DNA from: Gammaproteobacteria bacterium Milos-ODIII6
GTDB lineage: Bacteria; Pseudomonadota; Gammaproteobacteria; Chromatiales; Chromatiaceae
Assembly (NCBI GenBank): GCA_029228645.1
Contig: JAPTHR010000001.1
Location: 1 to 64,000, forward strand
Direction: 5' to 3'
DNA length: 64,000 nucleotides
Shown here piece after piece: positions 9,358 through 17,576 of the stretch. The stretch's first letter is position 1, and every line of letters starts with the position of its first letter. A model generated the notes under the pieces. That model was not told where the DNA came from and ran no database searches. It worked only from the letters and a program-made list of their open reading frames with translations. A program made the translations under genes and the position numbers.

Positions 9358-10554
9358 ATGCTGTACTTCAACCCCAACTTCAACGTCGCCCGCCTGCCCG
9401 CGATCGAGTTCGCGCCCGGCGCCGTGGAGCGCCTGCCCGACATCATTGCGCGCTACGGCCGGCACGTCCTGCTGGTCACCGGACGGCGTTCCTTCCAGTC
9501 GACCCCGACCTGGTTCGAGCTGAACAAGCAGTTGCATGCGCGCGGGATCACCTGGCGCCCGGTGATCGTGGACGACGAGCCCTCGCCGGAACTGATCGAT
9601 GCGGCGGTCGCCGAGCACCGCGGCGAGGCGCTGGATGTGGTCGTGGGGATCGGCGGCGGCAGCGTGCTGGATGCGGCCAAGGCCATCGCGGGCCTGCTGC
9701 GCACCGGGACTTCGGTCATGGACCATCTCGAGGGCGTCGGGCGCGGACTGCCCTACAGCGGGCCGGCGGCGCCGTTCATCGCGGTTCCGACCACCGCCGG
9801 CACCGGCTCGGAGGCAACCAAGAACGCGGTCCTGTCGCGCCGCGGCGCGGACGGCTTCAAGAAGTCCTTCCGCGACGAACAGCTGGTGGCGCAGGTGGCG
9901 GTGATCGACCCCGAGCTGCTGGCCAGCTGCAGCCCGGAGCTGCTCGCCGCGAACGGCATGGATGCCTTCACCCAGCTGCTCGAGTCCTGGGTGTCGCTGC
10001 GCGCCAGTCCCTTTACCGATGCGCTCGCCGGTTCCGGCATGCAGGCCTTCCGCGACGGTTTCTGGGACGCCTGGGAGAACAACGCCAAGGCACCGGACGG
10101 GCGCGCCCGCATGGCCTGGGCCTCGCTCGCCTCGGGCATCACCCTGGCGCAGGCCGGGCTGGGCTCGGTACATGGGCTGGCCTCGCCGCTGGGCGCCTTC
10201 TTCCCGATCCCGCACGGGGTGGTGTGCGGCACCCTGGTGGCGGAAGCAACCCGGGTGAACATCGAGGTCATGCGCCGCCGCGACCCGGACAACATCGCCC
10301 TGCAGAAGTATGCCGAGGCCGGGGTGATGCTGAGCGGCCAGCTCTATTCGAATGAGGAGCAGGCTCAGGACGGCCTGGTCGAACTGCTGACCCAGTGGAC
10401 CGAGCGCCTGCAACTGCCGCGCCTGTCGCATTACGGCATGCAGGAGCGCGACTTCGATCGCGTGGTGGCCAACTGCCGCGGCGGCAGCATGCAGACCAAC
10501 CCGATCAAGCTGAGCGACGACGAAGTGGCCGAGGTGCTGCAGGCGCGGCTCTGA
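9358..10554 (+). CDS. Iron-containing (group III) alcohol dehydrogenase
   Basis: This NAD(P)-dependent alcohol/aldehyde oxidoreductase has 398 residues. The nucleotide-binding GGGS motif is VVGIGGGSVLDAAKAIAG (near residues 95-112), followed by PTTAGTGSEATKNAV. Metal ligands of the family appear as D202 (NGMDAFTQ), H272 (VHGLASPLG) and H286 (IPHGVVCG). The usual second ligand His, four residues after the Asp, is Gln206 here. I chose the ATG at 9358 (MLYFNPNFNVARLP) over 9328 because the protein then begins as family members do. The substrate cannot be read from sequence. It stands alone between divergent and convergent neighbours. Confidence 0.88.
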   Translation: MLYFNPNFNVARLPAIEFAPGAVERLPDIIARYGRHVLLVTGRRSFQSTPTWFELNKQLHARGITWRPVIVDDEPSPELIDAAVAEHRGEALDVVVGIGGGSVLDAAKAIAGLLRTGTSVMDHLEGVGRGLPYSGPAAPFIAVPTTAGTGSEATKNAVLSRRGADGFKKSFRDEQLVAQVAVIDPELLASCSPELLAANGMDAFTQLLESWVSLRASPFTDALAGSGMQAFRDGFWDAWENNAKAPDGRARMAWASLASGITLAQAGLGSVHGLASPLGAFFPIPHGVVCGTLVAEATRVNIEVMRRRDPDNIALQKYAEAGVMLSGQLYSNEEQAQDGLVELLTQWTERLQLPRLSHYGMQERDFDRVVANCRGGSMQTNPIKLSDDEVAEVLQARL

Positions 10555-10666
10555 GCCGCGTCATTTTTTACGCCCAGTCCACCAGGGATCGGATTGGCCT
10601 CATTCAGTGCCGGTGGTCTGAAACGGAAACGCACGGTTTGACCGCCGCCCGATCTCCAAGTCCAAA

Positions 10667-11197
10667 TCACAAACCGATACTCACCCCGACCCCGCTGCCA
10701 CTAGTCCCGACCCCGATGCTCCAGCGCACATCCGGACGCTGGCGCGCCGATCGGGCAGGCGGTGGCATGGCCCAGACCTGCAGGTCGTCACCCTGCAGGC
10801 GCGGCAACTGCCCCTGCAGGTCGCCTTCGCGGTAACGCAGTATGCCGGCATACTGCCCGCTTGCGGTGACCGGCAGGCCCACGCGCATCTCGGCGGGCTC
10901 GATGAACCCCTCCATCTCGAGCACGAAGCTGCCGCTGGCCGGCGAATCGAGCAGCGGTTTGCGTTTGCGGTCGAGCGGGTAGGACAGGATCTCGATCAGG
11001 GTGCGCTCGCGCAGGTTGGTGACCCTCAGCACCGTGCCGCCCCACACCAGGGACTCACCCTCGCCCGGTATCGCATGCCCGGAGAGCACCTGCTTCGGCG
11101 TCGCCTGGGTGGCCAGCGCCGGGTCGGGGCCATCGAGCGTGCTGCAGGCGGACAGCAGAAGAAGCGTCAGCAGCGGAAACAGCAATCGCAGCGCCAT
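10667..11197 (-). CDS. Slp-family outer membrane lipoprotein (second copy)
   Basis: This 176-residue lipoprotein has a signal peptide ending in the lipobox LLSAC (Cys near residue 18). The Slp core follows: VWGGTVLRVTNLRERTLIEI, then YPLDRKRKPLLDSPASGSFVL and FIEPAEM. Slp is a starvation- or acid-induced outer-membrane lipoprotein of enterobacteria. The end is a Gly/Ser-rich tail (GVGTSGSGVGVSIGL). It lies 6 bases downstream of a second Slp gene on the same strand, so the pair probably forms an operon created by duplication. Confidence 0.86.
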   Translation of the reverse strand: MALRLLFPLLTLLLLSACSTLDGPDPALATQATPKQVLSGHAIPGEGESLVWGGTVLRVTNLRERTLIEILSYPLDRKRKPLLDSPASGSFVLEMEGFIEPAEMRVGLPVTASGQYAGILRYREGDLQGQLPRLQGDDLQVWAMPPPARSARQRPDVRWSIGVGTSGSGVGVSIGL

Positions 11198-11203
11198 ATC
11201 GAC

Positions 11204-11737
11204 CTACCAGCAGTGCGGCCAGGGCCGTGGGTATCCCCAGGGCCAGAAGGGATCGCAGTAGAAGGGATCGCGGTGCCACGGCGGCTCCGGGGGTTCGACG
11301 TACTCTCCCCAGCGGTGATGCTCGGCAACCCGGACGACCGGATGGGCGTAAGGGTATTCGCCGACCCGCAGGGTCAGCAGGCCATCGAGGTGGCCGCTGA
11401 CAGTCAGGCGCTGACCGGGCTTGAACTCGGCAGGATCGACGAAGCCCGGCAGTCGCGCCACGAAGCGGCGCGCCTCACCGCCACGGGGCTTCGGCTCGCC
11501 GTTGTCGAACAGGGGGCGGCGCAACACCACCACGTCGCTGTGGTTTGGACGGTTGACCACCGAGAGGATCTCGCCACCCCAACGCACCACCTTGTCCAGG
11601 GTGCCATCCGGGTCCTTCTGCACCTGGTCGACCGTCAGTGGTTCACCCACATCGATGCGGATGGAAGGCGGCAGATTGCTGGCGCAGCCCGCGAGCAGAA
11701 GTATGCCGAGAAGCAGGGGTGGAAAGGCAATGTGCAT
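11204..11737 (-). CDS. Slp-family outer membrane lipoprotein (first copy)
   Basis: This 177-residue lipoprotein starts at 11737, where the ATG is followed by a signal peptide with lipobox LLAGC (Cys near residue 17). A start at 11836 would put 33 extra residues before the signal. The Slp core VRWGGEILSVVNRPNHSDVVVL and LPGFVDPAEFKPG are clear. The C-terminus is rich in Trp, Pro, His and Tyr (YVEPPEPPWHRDPFYCDPFW), unlike the Gly-rich tail of its neighbour. The two copies thus share a core but differ in the exposed end. Confidence 0.86.
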   Translation of the reverse strand: MHIAFPPLLLGILLLAGCASNLPPSIRIDVGEPLTVDQVQKDPDGTLDKVVRWGGEILSVVNRPNHSDVVVLRRPLFDNGEPKPRGGEARRFVARLPGFVDPAEFKPGQRLTVSGHLDGLLTLRVGEYPYAHPVVRVAEHHRWGEYVEPPEPPWHRDPFYCDPFWPWGYPRPWPHCW

Positions 11738-11891
11738 AAAGCTTAAGTCCTGCAAGCGGGTGCCAAGGTTCCGCGGATGCAGCCCAGTCTGCCGGTTTTG
11801 CCCCGTTCCAACCAGCAGGCGCAACCCGCGCAGCAACCGTTTGAATCAGCATTTGCTTATAATGTGCCTTTCCGACGACATCGCGCCGATC

Positions 11892-12167
11892 ATGCCAGAC
11901 AGCCTGGATTGCTGGATCTACAAAAGCCCCCGCAAGGACGAGATGTACCTCTACCTGGCGGCCGAAGACGACTTCGAGGTCGTGCCAGCCGAGTTGCTGG
12001 CCCTGTTCGGCACGCCGCAGGCGGTCATGCAGCTGGCGCTCAACGACGCGCGCCCACTCGCACGCGAGGACGTCGGGGACGTGATGCGCAACCTGCGCGA
12101 AAGAGGCTTTCACCTCCAGATGCCACCCAAACTCGTGCCCGATCTGTACCATGGTAACGAAGACTGA
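11892..12167 (+). CDS. ycgL: YcgL domain protein
   Basis: This 91-residue protein matches YcgL: it starts MPDSLDCWIYKSPRKDEMYLYL and contains PAELLALFGTPQAVMQLAL and RNLRERGFHLQMPP. YcgL is a small gammaproteobacterial protein of uncertain role, suggested to take part in RNA degradation. Upstream in-frame starts are possible, but only the ATG at 11892 gives a normal family N-terminus. It overlaps the start of serB by 17 bases, so the two are likely translationally coupled. Confidence 0.9.
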   Translation: MPDSLDCWIYKSPRKDEMYLYLAAEDDFEVVPAELLALFGTPQAVMQLALNDARPLAREDVGDVMRNLRERGFHLQMPPKLVPDLYHGNED

Positions 12168-13383
12168 ATCCGACAATGCCATCCTGCTGCTGACGATCAG
12201 CGGCCCCGACCACCCGGGCGTGACCTCGGCGTTCACCGATGCGCTTGCACAGCACGCGGTCAATATTCTCGACATCGGCCAGTCGGTTATCCACGAGCGC
12301 CTGTCGCTCGGCATGCTGCTCGAGATACCGGGTCGCGAGGACAGCGACGCGGTGCGCAAGGAACTGCTGTTCCTCGGGCACGAGCAGGGCCTGCAGCTGC
12401 ACTTCACCCCGGTCACGTCGGACGACTACGAGCATTGGGTGCGCACCGAGGGGCGCCCGCGTTACATCGCGACCCTGTTCGGGCGCAAGCTGAGCGCGGC
12501 CAACATCAGCCACCTCAGCGCAGTGGCCGCGCGTCACGGGATGAACATCGACGGCATCACCCGCCTGTCCGGGCGTTTTTCACTGCGCGGCGACAACCCA
12601 CACAAGCGCGCCTGCGTGGAGTTCTCCCTGCGTGGCGACACCGACGCCGAGCAACTGCGCCACGATCTGCTCGCGGTCACCCAGGACGACGAGGTGGACG
12701 TTGCCTTTCAGGAGGACGACCTGTTCCGGCGTCACCGCCGGCTGGTGGTGTTCGACATGGACTCGACCCTGATCCAGTGCGAGGTGATCGACGAGCTGGC
12801 GCGCGCCGCCGGCACCCATGCCGAGGTCGCGGCCATCACCGAGGCCGCCATGCGCGGCGAGATTCCCTTCAACGAGAGTTTCGAACGGCGCCTGGGCACG
12901 CTGCGCGGGCTGGACGTGGCGGTGCTCGAGGAGATCGCGCGCCGCCTGCCGATCACCGAGGGCGCGGACCGCCTGATCCAGACCCTCAAGCGGCTCGGCT
13001 ACAAGGTGGGCATCCTGTCCGGCGGCTTCAGCTATTTCGCCAATCACCTCAAGGAGCGCTGGGGGCTGGACTGCGTCTCGGCCAACGAGCTGGATATCGA
13101 GGACGGACGCCTCACCGGCCGGGTCAAGGGCGAGATCGTCAACGGCGAGAAGAAGGCCGAGCTGCTGCAGCGCATGGCGGCCGACTACGGTATCGATATG
13201 CGTCAGACCGTGGCGGTGGGCGACGGCGCCAATGACCTGCCGATGCTCTCGCTCGCCGGTCTCGGGATCGCCTTTCACGCCAAGCCGGTGGTGCGCGAGA
13301 GCGCGCGCCACAGCATCTCGACCCTCGGCCTGGATGGCATCCTGTATCTTCTCGGGGTGAGAGACAGAGAGATCGCAACATGA
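12151..13383 (+). CDS. serB: Phosphoserine phosphatase with ACT domains
   Basis: SerB removes the phosphate from L-phosphoserine in the last step of serine synthesis in the cytosol. The 410-residue protein has two N-terminal ACT-like domains (about residues 8-85 and 100-175; TISGPDHPGVTSAFTDALA marks the first) and a C-terminal HAD domain. Catalytic D202 and D204 lie in VVFDMDSTLIQCEVIDE, with GILSGGFSYFA and VAVGDGANDLPML as the later HAD motifs. E. coli SerB is 322 residues. The longer two-ACT form is common in Pseudomonas-like gammaproteobacteria. The gene lies between ycgL and a membrane-anchored protein gene, with overlaps on both sides. Confidence 0.95.
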   Translation: MVTKTESDNAILLLTISGPDHPGVTSAFTDALAQHAVNILDIGQSVIHERLSLGMLLEIPGREDSDAVRKELLFLGHEQGLQLHFTPVTSDDYEHWVRTEGRPRYIATLFGRKLSAANISHLSAVAARHGMNIDGITRLSGRFSLRGDNPHKRACVEFSLRGDTDAEQLRHDLLAVTQDDEVDVAFQEDDLFRRHRRLVVFDMDSTLIQCEVIDELARAAGTHAEVAAITEAAMRGEIPFNESFERRLGTLRGLDVAVLEEIARRLPITEGADRLIQTLKRLGYKVGILSGGFSYFANHLKERWGLDCVSANELDIEDGRLTGRVKGEIVNGEKKAELLQRMAADYGIDMRQTVAVGDGANDLPMLSLAGLGIAFHAKPVVRESARHSISTLGLDGILYLLGVRDREIAT

Positions 13384-14045
13384 AGACACCATTGATCCTT
13401 ATCCTGCTCGTCGGCCTGGTGCTGGGCGCGATCTTTCTGTTCGCGCCGGCACCGGATCCGGAACTCACCCGCCATCGCACCGACCTGCCATGGCAGCTGA
13501 CTCCGCTGCCTGACGGTGGGGTGCGCGTGTTCGATATCGAACTCGGCAGCGCCACCCTGCAGGATGCGATCGCCAAGTTCGGTCCGCCGGAGGGCGCGGC
13601 GGTGTTCCAACGCACGGCGGGTGGGTTCGACCTCGAGGTCTACTTCGGCAAGGTTGCGTTCGGCCCACTGAACGCGCGCGTCGTGACCCGGCTGGAGGCG
13701 GACACGGAGCAGAAGAAGGCACTCGCCGAGCAGGCCGCCAAGCGCGAATCCTCGCCCACCGGTGACTGGAAATTCCCGTTGCGCAGCGCCGGGATTGCAG
13801 ACCTTCATGGCATGCGCCTGGATGCGATCAGCTATGTCCCGGGCACACGCCGCCTGGACCAGACTTTCTTTCTCGAGCGCTTCGGCCCCCCGGCGGCGCA
13901 CTTGCCGGAGAACGAGAACGCACGCAGCTGGTTCTATCCCGACAAGGGACTTTCCATCCTGATCGACGAGAAGGGACCGGAGGTTCTGGAGTATGTGCCA
14001 CCGCGCGACTTCCGCCTGCCGCCAGAGGCAACGCCCTACCCCTGA
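13380..14045 (+). CDS. Membrane-anchored protein of unknown function
   Basis: This 221-residue protein has one N-terminal hydrophobic segment (LILILLVGLVLGAIFLFA, residues 5-22), probably a signal anchor, and a periplasmic-looking domain. The domain has two similar stretches around FGPPEGA (near 63) and FGPPAAHLP (near 170), suggesting an internal repeat of the SmpA/BamE-like or lipoprotein type, though I cannot assign a family. Its start overlaps the serB stop (ATGA at 13380-13383), making it the third member of the ycgL-serB unit. Confidence 0.7.
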   Translation: MKTPLILILLVGLVLGAIFLFAPAPDPELTRHRTDLPWQLTPLPDGGVRVFDIELGSATLQDAIAKFGPPEGAAVFQRTAGGFDLEVYFGKVAFGPLNARVVTRLEADTEQKKALAEQAAKRESSPTGDWKFPLRSAGIADLHGMRLDAISYVPGTRRLDQTFFLERFGPPAAHLPENENARSWFYPDKGLSILIDEKGPEVLEYVPPRDFRLPPEATPYP

Positions 14046-14130
14046 TCGGTGATATCGACCAGCTGTTCACGCCGGGTGCTGGCAACCTGGATGACGCGCC
14101 GCATGGCCCGGGCCGGACAGGGAGAAAAAC

Positions 14131-14397
14131 TTAGCGCGGATAGCCTGTGTAGGGCGGGCGCATCATCGGCGCATAACCGGCCGGATATACCGGCACCAGC
14201 ATCATCGGCTGGCCGTTGATCACCTGGCGCGGCATGTTCTGCGCCGGGACCCAGGCCATGACCGGCGCCACCGGCCGCTGCATCGGGGGCCGCTGCACCT
14301 TCTTACTCGAACCGATCGGACAGAAAGAGGCCAGCGCCACCTGCGCCAGCCCGAGAAAGAAAATAAATGCCGTGATGCGCCAGAACCTGTTGTGCAT
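14131..14397 (-). CDS. Small secreted proline/methionine-rich protein
   Basis: This 88-residue protein has a signal peptide (ITAFIFFLGLAQVALASF, about residues 7-24) and a low-complexity mature part with Pro, Met, Tyr and Val (PPMQRPVAPVMAWVP, YPAGYAPMMRPPYTGYPR). The start at 14397 follows a GGGAG site by about 6 bases. Its style matches the proline-rich protein at 16535 on the other side of the phosphohexomutase gene. No catalytic motif is visible. An envelope-associated or metal-binding role is possible, but nothing in the sequence proves it. Confidence 0.6.
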   Translation of the reverse strand: MHNRFWRITAFIFFLGLAQVALASFCPIGSSKKVQRPPMQRPVAPVMAWVPAQNMPRQVINGQPMMLVPVYPAGYAPMMRPPYTGYPR

Positions 14398-14554
14398 TGC
14401 ATGCTCCCGCTTGTTGCCATTGAGGATGCACCCGGACAACAGGACCGTAACGCGACCCCGAGGTGCCAGGGAAAGCTTAGGCCAAGCCGGCGACGAAAGG
14501 AACATGGACAGAAAAACGGTTCGGTCGGAGGGGGCTGTCAAGCCCGCCGGGCTG

Positions 14555-14824
14555 TCAGCCGCGCCGCACCAGCTCGTCCAGGCTTTCCTTGGCCGCGCGC
14601 CAGTCTTGGTCGGCAACGCGCCCCTGCGCCAGCAGCTCCATCAGACCATAGGCGAGCTGGCGCTCCTCCGCTGACAGGTCCTTGAGCTTGTCCAGTTTGA
14701 ACAGGCAGCCCGCCTTCGGGAAAGCCAGGGTATTGATCAGCGCATACAGGGTGAGCGCGGCGGCGCTGTGCGGGTCGCGCCCGACCAGCTCGCTGATTCG
14801 TTGCAGGGTATCGTCGCTAGGCAT
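14555..14824 (-). CDS. Small soluble protein of unknown function
   Basis: I do not recognise this 89-residue, mostly helical protein. It contains a stretch TLYALINTLAFPKAGCLFKLDKLKDLS with one Cys, and an amphipathic C-terminal half (RQLAYGLMELLAQGRVADQDW). There is no signal peptide or membrane segment. It lies 53 bases downstream of the phosphohexomutase gene on the same strand, so the two could share a transcript. Confidence 0.6.
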   Translation of the reverse strand: MPSDDTLQRISELVGRDPHSAAALTLYALINTLAFPKAGCLFKLDKLKDLSAEERQLAYGLMELLAQGRVADQDWRAAKESLDELVRRG

Positions 14825-14877
14825 TGATCCAGGCTCCCGTCGAGGGCTGCAGACTCGGGCTAATCAGGAAGAGACGA

Positions 14878-16377
14878 TCAGGCGCTCTCGCGCCATCCCT
14901 GCAACAGCTCGATACAGGCGCTGTTGAGCGCGCGCGCGCGCTCCTCGGAATCCGCCTCGTTGTAGCAGCGCAGCTCCGGTGCATTGCCCGAGGGTCGCAG
15001 GTGCACCACTTCGCCCGACGCAAAGGTCATGCGCAGCCCGTCGGTCTGATCGATCGTCGCCAGCGGGCCGAGCGCCAGGGTGGCAAAAACCTGCTCGATC
15101 GCTTCGCTGCCGCCTTCGGCCAGCGCCTGGATACGCTCGCGGCTCAGCACGCTCGGGAACTCCTTGAGGCGGTCGCTGGCGGTGAAGCGCGGCGGCAGGT
15201 CGGCCATCAACTCGGACACACGGCGGCCTTGGCGGCGCGCCAGCATGAGCACCGAAAGGGCGACGATAACTGCATCGCGGGTGGGCAGCGCGGGCAGCAG
15301 CCGTCCTTGTCTTTCGATATCCATAGCCGTGAGAAAACCGCCATTGGCTTCGTAGCCGACCACGTTGCGCGCCCCCTGCGCGGCCAGTTGCTGCATGCCC
15401 TCTATCACGAAGGGAGAACCGATACGCGTGCGCAGGGTTCGCTCGAACCAGCCGCTGCGCTCGAGCACACTGTTGCTGCTGACCGGCGTGATCACCGCAT
15501 CCGCGTGCAGGAAGTGCGCCGTCAGAACCCCCAGGACATCGCCGCGCAGCCACTCGCCCTGCTCGCTGCCGATCAGCGGGCGATCCCCGTCACCATCGGT
15601 GGAAACGATGATGTCGAAATTCTCCTGCTGCGCCCATTGCGCCGCCAGGCGCACATCCTCGGGTCGAACTGCCTCGGTATCCACCGGGACAAAAGCCTCG
15701 GAATGCCCGATCGGGATCACCTCTGCTCCAAGGCCCTGCAGGACCTCGGTCAACACCTCCGAGGCCACCGATGAGTGCTGGTAAAGCAGGACGCGCGCAC
15801 CCTGGAGACACGCGGGCTCGAAGAAATCCAGGTAGCGGCTGACGAAGCCGCGGTGCGCGGAGCTGTCCACGGCTGGCAGCTGGAACTGATCGTTGGCAGC
15901 GCCGTGCTCATCGAACAGCGACTTGGGAAAGATCACGGTCTGTTCCCGGATCCCCTGCTCGTCCGCCTTCAGGATCTCACCCTGCGGGGTGTTGAACTTG
16001 ATGCCGTTGCGATCGTCCGGGATGTGGCTGCCGGTCACCATCAGGCTGGCAACGCCCGAGCGCAAACCGAGATTTGCGACCGCCGGGGTAGGTATGCTGC
16101 CACCGTTGATCGGCAGGTATCCCACATCGCTGACCGCGCGCGCACAGGCCGCCATGATCCGGGGGGTGCTTGGGCGAAGATCGCCGCCGATGACCACCTC
16201 GTCACCGGGGTGGATGAGGTCCGCCTTCTCCAGGTACTGCAGAAACGCGGTGGTGTAGGCATAGCACACCCGGTCGGTCATGGCCTTGGCCAGGCCGCGC
16301 GCGCCGCTGGTGCCGAACCCCACCCCGCTGCGCTGCATCAGGTCGGCAATGCTCAGCTGCTCGTTCTTGTCGCCCAT
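14878..16377 (-). CDS. Phosphohexomutase (phosphomannomutase-like), variant motifs
   Basis: This 499-residue protein has the four-domain layout of alpha-D-phosphohexomutases. The active-site phosphoserine loop reads VTGSHIPDDRNG (S117) instead of the common TASHNP. The metal-binding loop is STDGDGDRP (near 266). The sugar-binding loop is YEANGGF instead of GEXSGH, and the phosphate-binding loop is RPSGNAPELR instead of RPSGTEP. These changes are coherent and mark a distinct subgroup, so the hexose substrate may differ from mannose or glucose. Family members supply sugar 1-phosphates for cell-surface polymers. Genes for proline-rich secreted proteins lie on both sides. Confidence 0.85.
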   Translation of the reverse strand: MGDKNEQLSIADLMQRSGVGFGTSGARGLAKAMTDRVCYAYTTAFLQYLEKADLIHPGDEVVIGGDLRPSTPRIMAACARAVSDVGYLPINGGSIPTPAVANLGLRSGVASLMVTGSHIPDDRNGIKFNTPQGEILKADEQGIREQTVIFPKSLFDEHGAANDQFQLPAVDSSAHRGFVSRYLDFFEPACLQGARVLLYQHSSVASEVLTEVLQGLGAEVIPIGHSEAFVPVDTEAVRPEDVRLAAQWAQQENFDIIVSTDGDGDRPLIGSEQGEWLRGDVLGVLTAHFLHADAVITPVSSNSVLERSGWFERTLRTRIGSPFVIEGMQQLAAQGARNVVGYEANGGFLTAMDIERQGRLLPALPTRDAVIVALSVLMLARRQGRRVSELMADLPPRFTASDRLKEFPSVLSRERIQALAEGGSEAIEQVFATLALGPLATIDQTDGLRMTFASGEVVHLRPSGNAPELRCYNEADSEERARALNSACIELLQGWRESA

Positions 16378-16534
16378 TCATCTTTTCCGGTCGCAACGAT
16401 GCGGGGATTTTACCCCGATTGTCTGGCCGGCGTGGTGGCCAGGCGCGTCTGCCCGCCGTGCCCGCGCGATGCTGCACACAGGCTTCCCAGCTGAGTTAGA
16501 ATGTCGTCAATCCCTCAGCCGGAGTGCCTACCGC

Positions 16535-17374
16535 ATGCGAATCACCGGTTCCCTGACCGCCATCCTGATCACAGCCACCAGCGTAACCCTGGCCTCCGGG
16601 GAACAGCCATTCCGTATCCTCGCGCCGCAGGAAGTCACCCAGCACCGCGACATCCTGCGACAACTGCAGGGCGAAGAGCGGGAACAATACCGGGATGAGG
16701 TCTATCGGGACCTGGTGCAGCGCGCCCAGGCGCACGGCTACCGCATGCCGCCCACCCCACCATGGCAACAATCGCCACAGCGTCCGAACTTCCGGCCCGG
16801 CGCCCCTGCGCCGACAGCATCCGGGGCTGCCGCTGAGCCCTCTGTGCAAGCGGACCTCAGCGCTCCCAAGCCGGACATGCCTAAACTGGTAGCGCAACAG
16901 AAGCGCGTGATCGAAGAGGCAGTACAGCAGGAACTGGCGGAGCGGAGCCAGGCCAGCGCGGCGCAAGCCCCAGAGCCTGCTGCGGAGCCTGCCAAGAAGG
17001 CCAACTCCGCCACCGAAAGCTATCGCGAGAAAATGCGTCAACGTTTCGATGATTTCATGGCGCGCCGCGAGTCCCGCCAACACCAGGGAACGACAGCAGG
17101 GAGCGCGCCATCGCCGCAGCCGGGGTCAGCCGACGCCCCCGTGAGGACGCCCATGCCGCCCGCCCCGCCTTCAGTCGCCCAGCCGCCGGCGTACCCGATG
17201 CAACCGGCGCCCCCACGGATGATGCCGCCACGCTTCCCGGCACCGGCCTACCCGCAGCCGGCCTACCCGGCGCCGGGTTATCGACCGCAGCCCTACTTCC
17301 CGCAGCCGGCCTATCCGCAGGGCATGGCGCCACCCCCAGCGGCCTATCCCCCCCGGGCGCCCGGCTGGTACTGA
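16535..17374 (+). CDS. Secreted proline-rich protein
   Basis: This 279-residue protein starts with a signal peptide (RITGSLTAILITATSVTLAS). An N-terminal stretch (QHRDILRQLQGEEREQYRDE, near residues 38-57) looks helical. A Glu/Ala-rich middle (near 110-180) looks like a coiled coil, and the C-terminal 100 residues are dominated by Pro, Ala and Tyr with repeated PAYPQPAYPAPGYRPQP blocks. The ATG at 16535 is chosen because it opens directly into the signal peptide. It is divergent from the phosphohexomutase gene (157 bases between). The composition suggests an extended envelope or surface-spanning protein, but the family is unknown to me. Confidence 0.65.
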   Translation: MRITGSLTAILITATSVTLASGEQPFRILAPQEVTQHRDILRQLQGEEREQYRDEVYRDLVQRAQAHGYRMPPTPPWQQSPQRPNFRPGAPAPTASGAAAEPSVQADLSAPKPDMPKLVAQQKRVIEEAVQQELAERSQASAAQAPEPAAEPAKKANSATESYREKMRQRFDDFMARRESRQHQGTTAGSAPSPQPGSADAPVRTPMPPAPPSVAQPPAYPMQPAPPRMMPPRFPAPAYPQPAYPAPGYRPQPYFPQPAYPQGMAPPPAAYPPRAPGWY

Positions 17375-17420
17375 TCAGCGCACCTGGATGCCGTGTAATC
17401 CACAGCCCCCTTAAGCCGGA

Positions 17421-17486
17421 TTTTAGAGTCCTCGATAGGGGATCCGTACCCCCCGGCTTTAGCCGGATTGTCTTTTTACCCCTTCC
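17421..17486. repeat. Dispersed 66-bp repeat, copy A
   Basis: This stretch runs from TTTTAGAGTC to TTTTACCCCTTCC and contains the palindrome CCGGCTTTAGCCGG. I count 57 of 66 positions identical to a second copy at 25695-25760. Here it is intergenic, between the proline-rich protein and the lytic transglycosylase. The two genes converge on it, so the palindrome could also help to end transcription. Confidence 0.8.
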
Positions 17487-17576
17487 TCCTCCAGAGCCTT
17501 CTGCATGGCCGGGTGATCATCCCTTTATTGCAAGCGATGAGCCGTCAGGCGGTGCGCGTCCGGCAGGATCTTCGGG

